A stretch of 64,000 bases of DNA, taken from assembly GCA_963971535.1 (NCBI GenBank), contig OZ020589.1, forward strand, positions 74,855,811 to 74,919,810, read 5' to 3'. Positions within the stretch are counted from its first letter, which is position 1. Every line of letters begins with the position of its first letter. Both the position numbers and the translations under genes were made by a program. Under the pieces are notes generated by a model. That model did no database searches. It was not told where the DNA came from and was given only the letters and a program-made list of their open reading frames with translations. This document shows, in pieces, positions 42,863-54,297 of this stretch. The stretch comes from Notolepis coatsorum (taxonomy: Eukaryota; Chordata; Actinopteri; Aulopiformes; Paralepididae).

Positions 42863-44409
42863 CTCTACGTCAATGATTTTAAGTAGGTGAGGTCAAAGGA
42901 GTTTGATAGTATTTACTGAGGATGGCCAGATAATGTTGATATTTAAACATAAAATATAATACATAATAAATGTATACATGATCATGCAACATAAAAGAAA
43001 ATTAGGAACCGTTTGGGAGAGGGAGGGGTTTTAGGTTGGTGTGTTGTGAGTTCCAAAAAGTTATTTCAAGTTTAAAGCTCAATATATCAAAATGTGGCAC
43101 TTTACAGTGAACAGGAGGTCTATTTGTATTAAAACAATAGATTGTTTTTCATTTAAATGTCTGGAAGAGCTAAATTTATTTCTTTCAAATTATATTTTTG
43201 TTACCTTTTTTGAGTTGATCTAAATGTTACTGATTGTGTTGAATGGGCTTATGATATCATCTCATATCAATTGCAGGCACCTGCATCGTATCGTGGCAGA
43301 CTGTGATATTGGCAAATAACGTTTCGTCGTCCAAAGAATCGATATCGTATCGTGATGAAACTGGTGATTCCCACCCCTAGTAGAGTCCATACATCCAACA
43401 CCAAATCCCATAATTCCTTACACGTAACATGTCTGGCTGTGTGACGTCAACTTGTCAGCATGAAAATGACAGCCAAACATGGCACTGCAACTAAATAACA
43501 CAAAACAATAGGCACATTTGTGACTGTTACAAATATAACACGTTTTATACTTGTGCTACAAGATTTTGGCCTGTGCTACAAAACTATCAACCTCTGTAGC
43601 ACCAGTGCTATGTGCAAAAAAAGTTAACGTACAACCCTACAGAAATGATGTGACCCATGTACTGCATATTTTATACTGAGGAAGAAAAACGGAGCAAGAT
43701 TGGTAAACGGGAGTGGGATTCTATAAATGTTTGGCTCGGGATTGGGACGGGATTGGGATCAGTCCTCTGTGGGAGTGGGAGGGAGTGGGATTTTTTTTCG
43801 AAACTCACTTGGGATTGGGATGAGATTATTTCTGTGGGAGTGGGAAGGAGCGGGAGTCAAAATCCACTCACATGTCAGCCTCTACGTCAGACTACACCTC
43901 CCTATTTAGAAGCCAATTGTTTGCATGATTAAAAACGATGGTTCGAACATCCGTTCGAAAAACCCTGGCGAATGTTCGAATCCCAAAAACAGGCTTGGGA
44001 CAGCTCTAACTGGAGCTGAGCTGAATGTGTTAAAATAGACATAAAAAGGTGAAGGATTGGACTTTGCGAGCTAACTGTAATACAATGTTATTTTTTACAA
44101 TAATTTACATTACAATAGAAAATACTAATGTATATGGAAACTGACAAAAAAGGTAATGGTAATGCTTAAAATGTATTATTGCAGCGGCAAAAGGCGCAGT
44201 GGGAAATTTTGGGTGCACCTAAATTATGTGCTGGTGCACCTAAATGAAAAAGTTAGGCGCACTGGTGCAACCAATGTAAAAAGTTAGTCTGGAGCCCTGT
44301 AGATAGATACTTTATTAATCCCCTTGGGGAAATTTGGTGACATACACAAACTTATACATTTTTGGATCATTTTCCCTTTTTTTCGATTTTAATATCCTAT
44401 TCAATGTCA

Positions 44410-45449
44410 GGGACCTGTATGTTGCCGTTAAAAGGCATACTGCGACTCCGAAGGTGCAGTACCGGACAGATCCTGCTAGTAGGCAGTATCGAGAGTGCAG
44501 TAAACCCTGTTCCAGACCGGGTGTAACACTCAAATGTCTCCGGACGGACTTTTCTAGTAATGGGAAACCTAGGGCTTCACTCGATCGCATTGAATCGTTT
44601 TCGGGACCCCCGATCCATATGTTGTGGTGGGTTATGTCATGGACCAGATGGGCATAGGATGGACCAGATGGCGACCAAATAATTGGAATATTCTTTTTGG
44701 AATACCAACGACCACAGGTAAGGACAATCCAACGTCAATTTCAGCTTGATCATGCATGGTTTTCATACCCATCCACCTGATGAGCGTGTGTTGTGGTAAT
44801 AACGAATGCCGTTATTGGCAATAAATTAATCAGAAACGAACAGCTGATCACATGACAAAATGACAGGTCTAAACAGATGTGTCCTCGCCTAAATCACACG
44901 ATCTTATGATCATGACCTGGCTTCAATATTCTGCATGGGGTATGTCATCATGTCCTTTTTGGTGAAGACAAACACAGCCCTTACCGCAGAGGTCTGTTAA
45001 AGTTGATATATTACAGAGCTCTGTGGGAGGCTGATTTGTAGATCACTAATAATTATGATCTTTTATGATATAGAAACTATACATTTTCCACCACACTATC
45101 ATATGCATTTGATTTGAAAATAATAGCGTGTCCAGGGATGAAACGCCAATGGATTTAGTAGAATTCACGTTGCACCCTATAGCCAGCCTCCCAGGAATTA
45201 GCACGGATCATTCCGAAATTATACTCATATTCACCACGGAATAACGCGTTAATGATTTTTTTTTTTTTTTTGCATCTTGAACGGAAGTTAGTTACTGTCA
45301 AATGACCATGGCATTGTATCCATAGCTATAATATAAAATATAGATTTATCTCTACAAACAACGTGACGCACAGTGAAACTACGGTATGTAATGAAAACCT
45401 GGCCATGCTATAGCTAGATGGGGAAATCGAATGGCCCCGAATGTGTTAA
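44410..45449 (+). mobile_element. TTAA-family unit (left end unclear)
   Basis: The right end, inverted, is TTAACACATTCGGGGCCATT. It shares GATCGCATTGAAT, CGGGACCCCCGATCCATATG, TTGGAATATTCTTTTTGGAA and CCACAGGTAAGG (donor-like, 44713-44724) with 51060-51240. The AACGAATGCCGTTATTG and ATATTCACCACGG blocks also match. The left TTAA was not located with confidence. Confidence 0.65.
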
Positions 45450-45670
45450 CTGTTACTGCACACTACAAGTAGCCCACTGTACCGAAAACCCGCACTGAAC
45501 CGCGACTTCAAAACCGAGGTACGTACTGAACCGTGGTTTGTGTGTACAGTTACACCCCTAGTATTTACTTGGGTATGCACTTTTAGGTGAATTTTCTGAA
45601 AATATGGCTTAAATATGGCTCAACAGGTTCAAGGAACAACCCGGAATGTGTCATGTGAAGGTTAACTTAC

Positions 45671-45864
45671 TACTTGTCTACTTCGGCAGCATAGATCTCG
45701 TCCACCTGGATGTCGGTGGCTTCAGCGATTCCCTCAGTTTTGTTGTAGTAGAGAACCATTTCTCCCGTCAGAATCACCAGTTTAAAAAGGTCTTGCCATG
45801 GCTGCAGCACAAAGTGCCCTGGGTGGCAGGCCACAGGGACATACACGTCCATGTTCTGTCCAGG
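45671..45864 (-). CDS. tdrd7: tdrd7 exon (start of third extended Tudor region)
   Basis: A 194-bp exon with acceptor CTTTCTAG and donor GTAAGT on the minus strand. It starts in phase with [20 protein letters not shown], continues [20 protein letters not shown] and ends [13 protein letters not shown] plus two bases of the next codon. [11 protein letters not shown] is a hallmark of the TDRD7 C-terminal Tudor region. The two-base overhang joins the one-base start of exon 40058-39898 to give K-Y-W-H-R-V, which fits the family. The upstream intron (13.6 kb) holds two large TTAA-unit clusters and several hATs. Confidence 0.92.
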
Positions 45865-46235
45865 CTAGAAAGAGAGAGAGAAAGGGAGTGAAAGAGTTAG
45901 AGGGGCGGGGAAGAGGTGGGGCATAAGAATTCTCACCAGGTTAGAGAGAGGGAAGATCGGATGGATGGATGGAAGGAGAATGTTGCGACTACTCTACTAA
46001 GTGACACAAGGTGCACAAAGATGGGGAGCACTGATGACGTGTGCCTTTCCTCACTGCTCCACACCATTCAAGTAGGGCTGGGAGGTATACACAATATTAT
46101 GTCATGGATCCTCACAAAGGTATGGATTTTTACAATACCATTGTCAGTGATGTATACAAATTGTCAAATAATGCATGTAATTACTAAGTGAATATAAAAA
46201 TTATTATTTAATTGAAATCCTTTTGAATGACATTT
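45865..46235. other. intron stretch without recognised element
   Basis: GA-rich sequence next to the exon, then a TAGGGCTGGGAGGTATACAC start (46075) that looks like a MITE end without a matching partner. Confidence 0.4.
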
Positions 46236-46609
46236 GTACCAACTAGGCATGTGCCGGTATGACATTTTGAAGGTATGATAACCGGTTTCACGGTATATCA
46301 TGGTAATCGGTAAGAAAGAAAAGGCATTTTTTTCCCCATTGAACAAAATGTCTTTTATTACAGTCTTCACACATTCATAAATAACTTGCAGAAAAGCTGA
46401 TTGTATTACACACACAGAGGGAACTGTCTGACCACTTTAAGTAAGTACAGAAACTACAGAATGAAAAATACTTCCAAATAAACTTAAATAAAAATAAATA
46501 AAATTTAATTCAGTTCTGAATAAAATAAATACTCTCTTAAGTGAGCATGGTCACTTTCAGTCCAGGTTATGGTGAAGGTATGAAGGTTAGCATATAGACC
46601 TTTTACTAG

Positions 46610-46836
46610 GTCAAGGTTGGAGCGGTGAGGTGAGAGGGCACTTTGTAAAGAGGCACTGCTGTCATCAGTTTCAGGAACCCAGGTTTCTCTACTGCTTGAA
46701 AGGGCATCATATCTGTTGAAATGAAGTACGCCACAGCATTGGAGGTCTTTACAATGTTTTGACGTGGGTGCATAGGCTGTTTCTCAAACGTTTGCTGAAT
46801 TGTGGGCTGATCTGCATTGGATCCCATTCGGCACAG
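46610..46836 (-). pseudogene. hAT transposase, second exon start
   Basis: After a minus-strand acceptor (AAAAAGGATAG, exon from 46836) the frame reads LCRMGSNADQPTIQQTFEKQ, then NAVAYFISTDMMPFQAVEKP and GFLKLMTAVPLYKVPS. The stretch TNAV.YF...M.PFQ.VEKPGF.KL is the conserved start of ZBED/hAT transposase bodies. It closes at about 46606, where the left terminal region begins, so DDE catalytic residues are missing. The exon phase fits the donor at 49684. Confidence 0.75.
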
Positions 46837-47001
46837 CTATCCTAAAAAGAAAAGAAAAAATAGACATGTTAATGTAATATTTACAAAGATGTGAGCCTAG
46901 CCTAGTACTATTCTTACTGGATTAAACAGGCTACATTTAAACAATTCATCTTTCATGATTATGAATATGTAGGCTACATGTCAAAAGGGCAATACGTTTT
47001 G

Positions 47002-47432
47002 TTAAAGGGGAACTATCTTATAAATGGCCTTTTTGAGTGTTTAGCATTGTTTCCTAGCTATGTGAACTTATATTAATATGATCTATGTCTCAAAATTCTC
47101 ATATTGGCGCATTCTTCCAATTCTCCTCTCACAATATTCACCCTCACTGAACTGAGTCGTTTGAAAATGTGCCTATATGTGATGTCATATAGTCACTGCT
47201 GCATGTTAATGTTCAGGCGAACACGACGGTGCACAGTGGTTTAGGTGGCACCTGCGGCTGCAAAACAGCTCGAGATCTTGAGGTAGAAAAATTCTGTTTT
47301 TGAGGACTTGATTAGAAATACAAAACAATGAATAAAAAAAATATATATATTACAGAGGTGTTCCATAGACTCACAGGAATTGTGTAAAAGTGCCCAAATA
47401 GTGAAAGAAATAGTAAAATAGTTCCCCTTTAA
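47002..47432 (+). mobile_element. TTAA-flanked MITE, 431 bp, TTAAAGGGGAACTAT ends
   Basis: The ends are perfect inverted TTAAAGGGGAACTAT. An opposite-orientation copy lies at 55472-55899. The paralogous empty site at 48895-48902 reads TTTTGTTAATGTAAT, showing that TTAA is the target. Piggybac-like or Kolobok-like; no ORF. Confidence 0.88.
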
Positions 47433-47528
47433 TGTAATCTACTTGCACAGATGTACGTTATATAGCCTAGTACTATTCTTACTGGATTAACCACACATTT
47501 AAACAATTCCTTTTTCATGATTATGAAT

Positions 47529-48189
47529 AAGGCTGTCAAAGTTAACGCGGTATTAACTCCCGATTATATTAACGCCACTATTTTCTTTTTTACTCACGAT
47601 TAACTTTTAAGATTTATTTTTATTTTTTTACTAGACTTCACTCGGGTGTATTATTAATGCTCTCATTGATACTATGTTTGTTTCTGAAGTGTGAGTGAGT
47701 GTGAGTGTGAGTGAGTGAGTGAGTGAGTGAGTGAGTGAGTGAGTGAGTGAGTGAGTGAGTGAGTGAGTGAGTGAGTGAGAGATGAGGAAGGGGCAATAGA
47801 GAGAGCTGGGAGTGTGTGTGAGAGAGAGAGGGGGAGGGGGTGATTACACTGCCCTCGTGGTCAATGTAACAAGTTCCTAACGTTTTCTTTCCCCTATTAT
47901 TTCATGCGCACTTTATTCATTGTTTTTAATTATTATTTTCTTTTAAGTTATTTTGTGCATCACTCTGTTTTGAATTTGATGCAAATTTGCAATGCATGAG
48001 GGTCATCATTTTGTGTTAAATGGCTGCATAAAGCAAGCATTTGTTGACTCTCATGTTGATATGAGTATTAAAACTTGGAACTTGAAAAAGATCTGTTTAA
48101 GGTAGATAAAAAAAAATTTAAATCGCGAGTTAACTATGGACAATCATGCGATTAATCAGATTAAATATTTTAATCGATTGATAGCACTA
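47529..48189. mobile_element. hAT MITE, about 661 bp, TSD TTATGAAT
   Basis: It starts AAGGCTGTCAAAGTTAACGC (first base of the usual TAGGGCTGTC probably lost) and ends TAATCGATTGATAGCACTA. TTATGAAT flanks it (47521-47528 and 48190-48197). It contains a long (GAGT)n microsatellite at about 47693-47780. Confidence 0.82.
47690..47781 (+). repeat. (GTGA)n microsatellite
   Basis: About 22 tetramer repeats, with a few GTGTGA interruptions at the left. Confidence 0.95.
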
Positions 48190-48211
48190 TTATGAATATG
48201 TAGGCTACATG

Positions 48212-48869
48212 TAAGGCCGGGCTATACGGCCAAAAATGATATCACGATAACGATATGATATGTTATCATATCACTCGATATTGATTATCGATATTGTTAT
48301 ACGCTTTTTTTTTTACATTTTCTTTTCATTATTATTTTTTAAACAGATGTATGTTTATTTTGCAGCAAATCTTTCTCGTTGCCGCTATCTGTTACAGCCC
48401 CTCACACTCCAGTTCTCAGGCTGCAGCTGGTTTGAAAGCTAAAGTAAACAGGCTTCTCTGCTGGCTGTGGCTCCAGGGGAGTTGAATAGTTCTGGCTCTA
48501 CTAGTTTCTTTTCTATCGTTTGGTGCTTTTTTGGTAGACAAACCACCGCACATGTGCACCGTGACTCGCGACTGGAGAATAGCTCTGCTAGCACACATAG
48601 CCTACTGTATACAGACGGTTTCAAACTGTATTTTAAATTAGAAAGCAAACAAAATAAATGGACAAGAGAAAAATAAATCTCAATTTGGTCAGTATTGTCA
48701 TTTGGACAAGCAAAGCCATTACTTTAAGTTGCAGGCAAGAAAGACAAGTCTGTCCACTGTCTCTGGTTTTAAAACTGCCCTGTTGTTGCAGGTTACAAAA
48801 AAAAAAAAAAAAAAAAAAGATTAAAATATATCGCGATAATTATAGTTATCGTTTTATCGCCCAGCCCTA
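48212..48869. mobile_element. hAT MITE, 658 bp, TSD GCTACATG
   Basis: The ends are TAAGGCCGGGCTATACGGCC and TTTTATCGCCCAGCCCTA. Exact duplications GCTACATG lie at 48204-48211 and 48870-48877. It is the same end family as 31507-34651. Confidence 0.88.
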
Positions 48870-49684
48870 GCTACATGTCAAAAGGGCAATACGTTTTGTT
48901 AATGTAATTTACTTGCACAGATGTTATATAGCCTAGTACTATTCTTACTGAATTAAACACATTTAAACAATTCATCTTTCATGATTATGCATATGTAGGC
49001 TACATGTCAAAAAGGCAATAGGCCTACGTTTTGTTAAATGGTCAATGGTTTGCCCTGCGTCTAGTTAGCATAATTATCAATGCAAAATACATTTAAAAAA
49101 GATTACTACTACATTATACTGACAATATGAGCAATGTTCTTTGGATATAGCTAGATAATGTTACAGGCTACAGCTACAGATTTGATCAATTGTATTAATG
49201 TTACTGATGATTGGGTTAGATTTGGTAATGGATGAATAACAAACGAGCTAACGTTAGTCGACCGAAATCAATAACTGGCAACATTACCGGTACTACTAGT
49301 TAGCTAGCTGGCTAACTAGGTAACGTTAGCTAGCTCCCGTCAAAATGATGACCGTTGCGTTATTTATATTTTACATTAGTATTTATGGGTGGAATATTCA
49401 GATTCTAGCTCACTACATCAGTCACATTCAAACGTTTCTTTTTTATAGCTTGGTGAGAGCTATAACGGGTCCGACCCGTTAGCATGTGCTGGTTGACTCC
49501 GACCGACTCATCCATAGTTTATACTAGCTTTGTAGGTAACGTTAGCTAGGCTAACGCTGTACACGTTGTAGCCAACATTACTTTAGTTTCCAGGCAAATC
49601 CCAGTCGGCGAAGGGCTAACGTTAGCCCTTCGTGCATTGAGCATTATTTTCAGATGACGGCACACCACGTCAAGACAACATTAC

Positions 49685-49915
49685 CTGGAAATTGGCAAAG
49701 AGCACTGGGTGATGATCTCGTAGATGGGTAATCATGTTTGATGTATTGCCTCCTCTTGCAGCCACTCTTCGCCGGCACTTCTTGCACGTTGGGAGACCAT
49801 CCTCTTCTAAGCTGTGGCTGTCTGGGTTCTTCCGATAGCCGAAATAGTCCCACACTGCCGACTTGGTCTTTTTAGACGGTGGGAAACGTTTAATTGGCTC
49901 ACCTCCTTCAGCCAT
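49685..49915 (-). CDS. hAT transposase first exon, BED zinc finger
   Basis: ATG at 49915 opens MAEGGEPIKRFPPSKKTKSA, then VWDYFGYRKN, LPTCKKCRRRVAARGGNT and SNMITHLRDHHPVLFANFQ. It ends in phase at a GTAATG donor (49684). VWDYF, Cys-x2-Cys and His-x4/5-His define a BED finger, the DNA-binding domain of ZBED-type hAT transposases. It is well preserved compared with the rest of the element. A domesticated host ZBED gene is less likely, because terminal repeats and the target duplication still surround it. Confidence 0.78.
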
Positions 49916-50181
49916 GGTTTCGACGAGGCCGGGTTGGACAGACTGCGACTCTGCGAGTTTTTCTTTTGCCGACTGGTGTAAACAAACTGCACCACGCGGA
50001 ATTACTCGCTGGATGGGGGGGGGGGCGTTCCAAGGGTGCATTCCAGTTAACATTTCTGACAGGCAGATTCTAAACGTATACCATCGGTGCCTACTGTCTG
50101 AACGTAATTTCAATAAATGTTTACACCGCAACGTTTTCAAACCGCGGTAAACCGTGTAACCGGCCCATGCCTAGTACCAAC

Positions 50182-50307
50182 AAATTATTAGGTATGCACC
50201 GAAATTTCGGACGAAAATGGCAAAAAATTGCCTTTCGGCTTTCGGCCGAAGGAGTTTTTTCACCGAAAATATATCACAGAAACAGAAACAACCTAACAAC
50301 CTTGCAT
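50182..50307. mobile_element. hAT-like end fragment (ACCGAAATTTCGG type)
   Basis: ATTAGGTATGCACCGAAATT and TTTCGGCTTTCGGCCGAAGG resemble the TAGGGGTGCACCGAAA ends of common fish MITEs. No partner end was located. Confidence 0.4.
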
Positions 50308-50633
50308 GTTGTTGTGATGATGTCGCGCTGTCGGGAGTCGCGCTGTTTCTATGTAAACTCTGCGCGCAATGCGTCCAATAAATGCGTCTTTAACATGCTT
50401 TTATATCCTTATTTACTATATGCCCGTTGCGGTTAATCACTGAGTGATCTAATATGCATATTATTCGCGTGTTGTTGTGATGATGTCGCGCTGTCGGGAG
50501 TCGCGCTGTTTCTATGTAAACTCTGCGCGTGACGCGTCCAATAAATGCGTCTTTAACATGCTTTTATATCCTTATTTACTATATGCCTGTCGCGGTTAAT
50601 CACTGAGTGATCTAATATGCATATTATTCAGAG
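50308..50633 (+). repeat. tandem duplication, 163-bp unit, two copies
   Basis: Copies 50308-50470 and 50471-50633 agree almost throughout (GTTGTTGTGATGATGTCGCG, TCTTTAACATGCTTTTATAT, AATCACTGAGTGATCTAATA), with a few substitutions. It contains the 14-bp palindrome ATCACTGAGTGAT. Confidence 0.9.
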
Positions 50634-51029
50634 CGAGAGGGGGGGGGATTGTGTTTCTCACATTGACGCTGTCTGTCTGTCGCGCGTCTACTGTGCCGAG
50701 TCAAGAGAGCACATTCAGCTGGGGACTAGAAAGGTGCGCTCAGTAGAGCACAGATGTCCGCTGCGCAGCCAGAGAAAAGATGGAATTAATGTACTGTATG
50801 CATTCAGAAGTGCTGAATAAATGTTTTATGGACCCATAATAGTGATTATTTATCATTTAAGTTAAGTTTTGCCATAATCATATGTTTTGCCATAATCATA
50901 ATGTTCCACAACATTGGTAAAAAAGAAATTCTGTGTAACCATAGGGAATAAGACAAAAGTCCAATAACCCCGCCTGGTGGTAATGGTATGCAGCCGATGT
51001 TGCACTCCCTTTGAGACTCTGTATGTGGC

Positions 51030-52125
51030 TGTGTGTCATTGAAATTCCTCCGGGCGGAGTTTTCTAGTAGTCTGGACCGAGAGCTTTACCCGATCGCATT
51101 GAATAGTTTTCGGGACCCCCGATTCATTATGCTGTGGTGGGTTATGTCGTGGCCCAAATGGACATATGATCTAACAGATGGCAATCAAATAATTGGAATA
51201 TTCTTTTTGGAATCTCACCGGCCACAGGTAAGAGCAATTTAACGTAAATTTCAGCCTGATTGTGCCTTGTTTTCATAGCCATCGCCCTGATCAGTGTATG
51301 CTGTTGTACTAACGAATGCCGTTATTGACAATAATTCATTCAATTCATGATAGAACATAATATACCGATCATATGCATTTGGATTTTTAATTGTAGCGTG
51401 TATAGGGACGAAATGCCAATGGATTAAGTATAATGTGCGTCACAGCCTATTACTAGCCTCCCAGGAATTACCCTAAACCGCTCTAAAACCATACTTATAT
51501 TCACCACGGTATAAAACGGGAATGTATGGATGGAAAAATTATTTCTTTTTCACATCTTGAATGATAGATACTCGATGCCAAATGGGCCATATTTTTGCAT
51601 CCATAGCTATAATATATATATAGTTATAGCCCTGCAAACAAGGTGAGCGACTCCAGGGGCTGACCCCTATTAATCGACTAATCGGTCGAAAGGAGCCGTA
51701 GTCGACTGGCCAACCTCTTAGTCGAATATAAAAATAAAATAAAAAATAAAATAAAAATTCCTAAAGAAAAGAGGCATAGAAGCGTGGCGAACGCTAATGG
51801 CACGCATACCAGAGGCTAACTGCCTACGAAAACAGGCACAGAGGCACTGAAAGAGGATTTCACCCATCTAATGAACACACTAGACTAGACAAATATCAAG
51901 ATGTATCCATCAGTGGACCAATTGCATGCTTTTGCAGAGGACAAGAAGCCTTCAGTCGACTCCTTCAGACATTAAGCACCCCCCACAGCCCAAATGGGGG
52001 AAAAAAAAAAAAATAATGTTTTAAATATTATACTAACGGCACATTTTTGCCAATCCTAGTCGACCATCCAAATCCTTAGTCGGGGACAGCCCTAGACTCC
52101 ATAGGTTTAATGCGTGGCAGCTAGG
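51030..52125 (+). mobile_element. TTAA-family unit, split by a MITE
   Basis: Closest relative of the 44.4-45.4 kb unit. It has CCACAGGTAAGAGC at 51224 (donor-like), AACGAATGCCGTTATTG, CTAAAACCATACTTATATTC and GTTATAGCCCTGCAAA. It is interrupted at 51656-52094 and resumes with CATAGGTTTAATGCGTGGCAG, the start of its right end. The right end is then cut by the MITE at about 52126. Confidence 0.65.
51656..52094. mobile_element. hAT MITE, about 439 bp, TSD GACTCCA(T)
   Basis: It starts GGGGCTGACCCCTATTAATC and ends GGGGACAGCCCTA, with TAGTCGACT-type repeats at both ends. GACTCCA flanks it at 51649-51655 and 52095-52101. Confidence 0.78.
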
Positions 52126-52452
52126 GGTGGTTCACAAAATCGACGGTTCGGTTCGTATCACAGTTTTGGGCGGTTTTCAGTTTTCAGTTCGGTTCGATAT
52201 ACGTTGTTTTTTATAATAAAAAAAAATTTAACACTCAAATCTAAACATGCTTCTCATTTATATATATAAAAAAAAATGTTTACAGTGTTAGTATTTACAG
52301 GCTTAAATAATGTTTGGCACACAAAGACCGAACTGATATACATTTGTCAAAGTATTAACTTAGTGCAAACAAACAATATGCTCAGCCAGCACTAGACTTT
52401 CCTTTCTTTAACACTTTGATAGCCACTCACGGCTAAACTCGTGTTTACAATA

Positions 52453-52812
52453 CCGTACTTTTCGCACTATAAGCCGCACCTGACTATAAGCCGCAGCAGC
52501 TAAATTGAATGATGTGTACATATATAAGCCGCACTGGACTATAAGCCGCAGGTGTTTTAATGTTTAATTACCATATGTAATTAGCTTTGGGACACAATAC
52601 TGTCGGACAAATAACAAGCATTAACTCATTTACAAGTTGTATTAAGTTTAGCAAATAAGGGAACAGATAAATAACCTTTCAATGCAGTCAAAAAAGCAAT
52701 ATTTAGATGTTTACATTTTCTAGTTTGGTCACGTCGAGTCACATATAAGCCGCACCGTTATATAAGCCGCAGGGTAAAAAAATGGGGGAAAAAGCCGCGG
52801 CTTATAGTCCGG
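52453..52812. mobile_element. MITE with TA target, 360 bp, ATAAGCCGC repeats
   Basis: It starts CCGTACTTTTCGCACTATAA and ends GCCGCGGCTTATAGTCCGG. ACTATAAGCCGC-type motifs recur six or more times near the ends. It is flanked by TA on both sides. The related unit reads CAATAGTTATGTTGAAAGCC at 29471 without it, a clean empty site. A TA target suggests a Tc1/mariner-type origin. Confidence 0.82.
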
Positions 52813-53101
52813 TAGTTACGTTGAAAGCCACTCAAGAGATTTCTCGGATTTCTTTTTTTTTAGCGATCTGAAATCATATTGCATCACGCGAGCCTACCCT
52901 AGCCTACCCAAGGGCCACCAGCGATCAGATGTGAAAAAAGCACCCCCTATCGTCTCCCAGATGGTAAATCACCCTTTTATGAAAATGTATGGGAAAACAA
53001 AATATTCCAGTCCACATTTCACTTCTCACCCATGCAGCCGGAGTACCAGAGTTCATTCAGGGGACTCTGAGCCCCGCGGATCATGAGTTCTACTGTATAC
53101 T

Positions 53102-53613
53102 AGGGATGTGCATCTCCTCACTGAGGCCGATGCGATGTGCATCTCGATACGGTGCCAACGATACGATACATTAACGATACATTTGAAGCACCGGGCGATG
53201 CGATGCGATATGATTCACCCCCTGTTGAGATACGATTCGATACGATTTGATTCAACATAATGCGATTCGGGGGCGATACGATGCGATTCAACACGATGCA
53301 AAATAATAATAATAATAAATAATACAATTTTATGGTATGACAGAGGATTTGGTTGTATTCCTTATATGCAGCTTATATTATTATTAAAAATAAAAGAATC
53401 TACTGTAAGACAATTTATATAAAAACTCTTGGGTGCCTAAGAAGACTTTTGCATAAACTGTCTTTTCTATCCACTTTAGCTAAAAACACACGAGATTTAT
53501 TTATCATTATTATTATTTTGTTGTTCCTATTTGTGAATAATCATGCACTGAAATGTCAAATCACGTTCCATTTGTACCTGTACAATATGGTGAATAAAGT
53601 AATCTGAATCTGA

Positions 53614-53655
<42 letters not shown>

Positions 53656-54297
53656 CCCTCCCCGTCTGAGCTGCCCCGTCGACAGTTGATGATGTCACAC
53701 ACTAGACTAGGTCACTAGGATGAGTCTATAGTACTTTCCGACCGTAGCATTATGTCAACATCACGGAGCCAGGCTGGATGGATTGCATGAAGCGATATAA
53801 TTAAGAAATGAATAACCAATAAATGTGAAGTTATCTTTGAACCCCTGTTGTCAAGCGTCTTCAATATACCCCCCCCCCCCTCCTCACTAATGTTACTGGT
53901 GTTGCAGAGTCACTTTAGTTAGACACTAGTTTAGCGTTAGCTGAACGGCTAACTGGCGTTAGCCAGAGGCTACTAGCGTTAGCATGTTGAGCAATTCTAT
54001 TCATGTCTCCTCGACTTCCACTGTTTGTTGATAACTGTGACGCGGCTCTCGCCTTATGTAGTAGCAAAGCAATAGTATCTGCTGTGTGTGTGTGCAGTCA
54101 CAGTGCACTGCTGACAAGTGGATGAGAGGAAATTATATCAATGCATCGGTTTTTGACCGATGCAAAGACGCTACAACAAGATGCATCGCGAGTTCAGCCT
54201 GACATTTTGCCGACGCGGACTTATTCCACCGGTGCACTTGCATCGTGAACGTGTATGCCGGCGCACCGATGCAAATCGATGAATCGTCACATCACTA
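53102..54297. mobile_element. hAT element, 1196 bp, TSD CTGTATAC
   Basis: The ends are TAGGGATGTGCATCTCC and GAATCGTCACATCACTA. Exact duplications CTGTATAC lie at 53094-53101 and 54298-54305. The empty site is at 29758-29765. GATGCGAT and CGATACGA repeats fill the subterminal parts, and an (AG)n tract lies at 53616-53652. No transposase is recognised. Confidence 0.9.

Larger units (their letters stand above)
40310..44299. mobile_element. large hAT element with CAGGGCTCCAG ends, about 4 kb
   Basis: Left end CAGGGCTCCAGGGTGCGCCC; right end, inverted, CAGGGCTCCAGACTAACTTT. Flanks are AGATAGAT-type repeats on both sides (40301-40309 and 44300-44309), compatible with an 8-bp duplication but ambiguous because they are simple repeats. 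Near both ends are GTGCGACTGG/GTGCACCTAAA-type segments. Inside are a SINE fragment, a hAT with transposase remnant and GGGAGTGGGA-rich sequence. Confidence 0.75.
46869..49037 (+). repeat. three tandem copies of a ~135-bp unit, the middle one split three times
   Basis: Copy 1 is 46869-47005. Copy 2 is 47433-47528 plus 48190-48211 plus 48870-48897. Copy 3 is 48898-49037. Shared blocks are GCCTAGTACTATTCTTACTG, TTTAAACAATTC, TTCATGATTATG and GTAGGCTACATGTCAAAA. The separating intervals are three distinct elements (47002-47432, 47529-48189, 48212-48869). Copies 1 and 3 serve as empty sites for the insertions in copy 2. Confidence 0.85.
46244..50173 (-). mobile_element. ZBED-type hAT element, 3930 bp, TSD GTACCAAC
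   Basis: The ends are TAGGCATGTGCCGGTATGAC and, inverted, TAGGCATGGGCCGGTTACAC. Exact 8-bp duplications GTACCAAC lie at 46236-46243 and 50174-50181. It encodes, on the minus strand, a BED-finger exon and the first part of the transposase body exon; the catalytic remainder is missing. Three other elements lie within it. It is an internally deleted descendant of an autonomous hAT. Confidence 0.9.

Noticed and set aside
43657-43932. Gly/Trp-rich ORF with repeated GWDWDE-like residues
   Set aside because: It is produced by GGGAGTGGGATT-type simple repeats inside the large hAT.
47690-47781. (GTGA)n tract as a regulatory element
   Set aside because: A simple microsatellite within a MITE; nothing indicates function.
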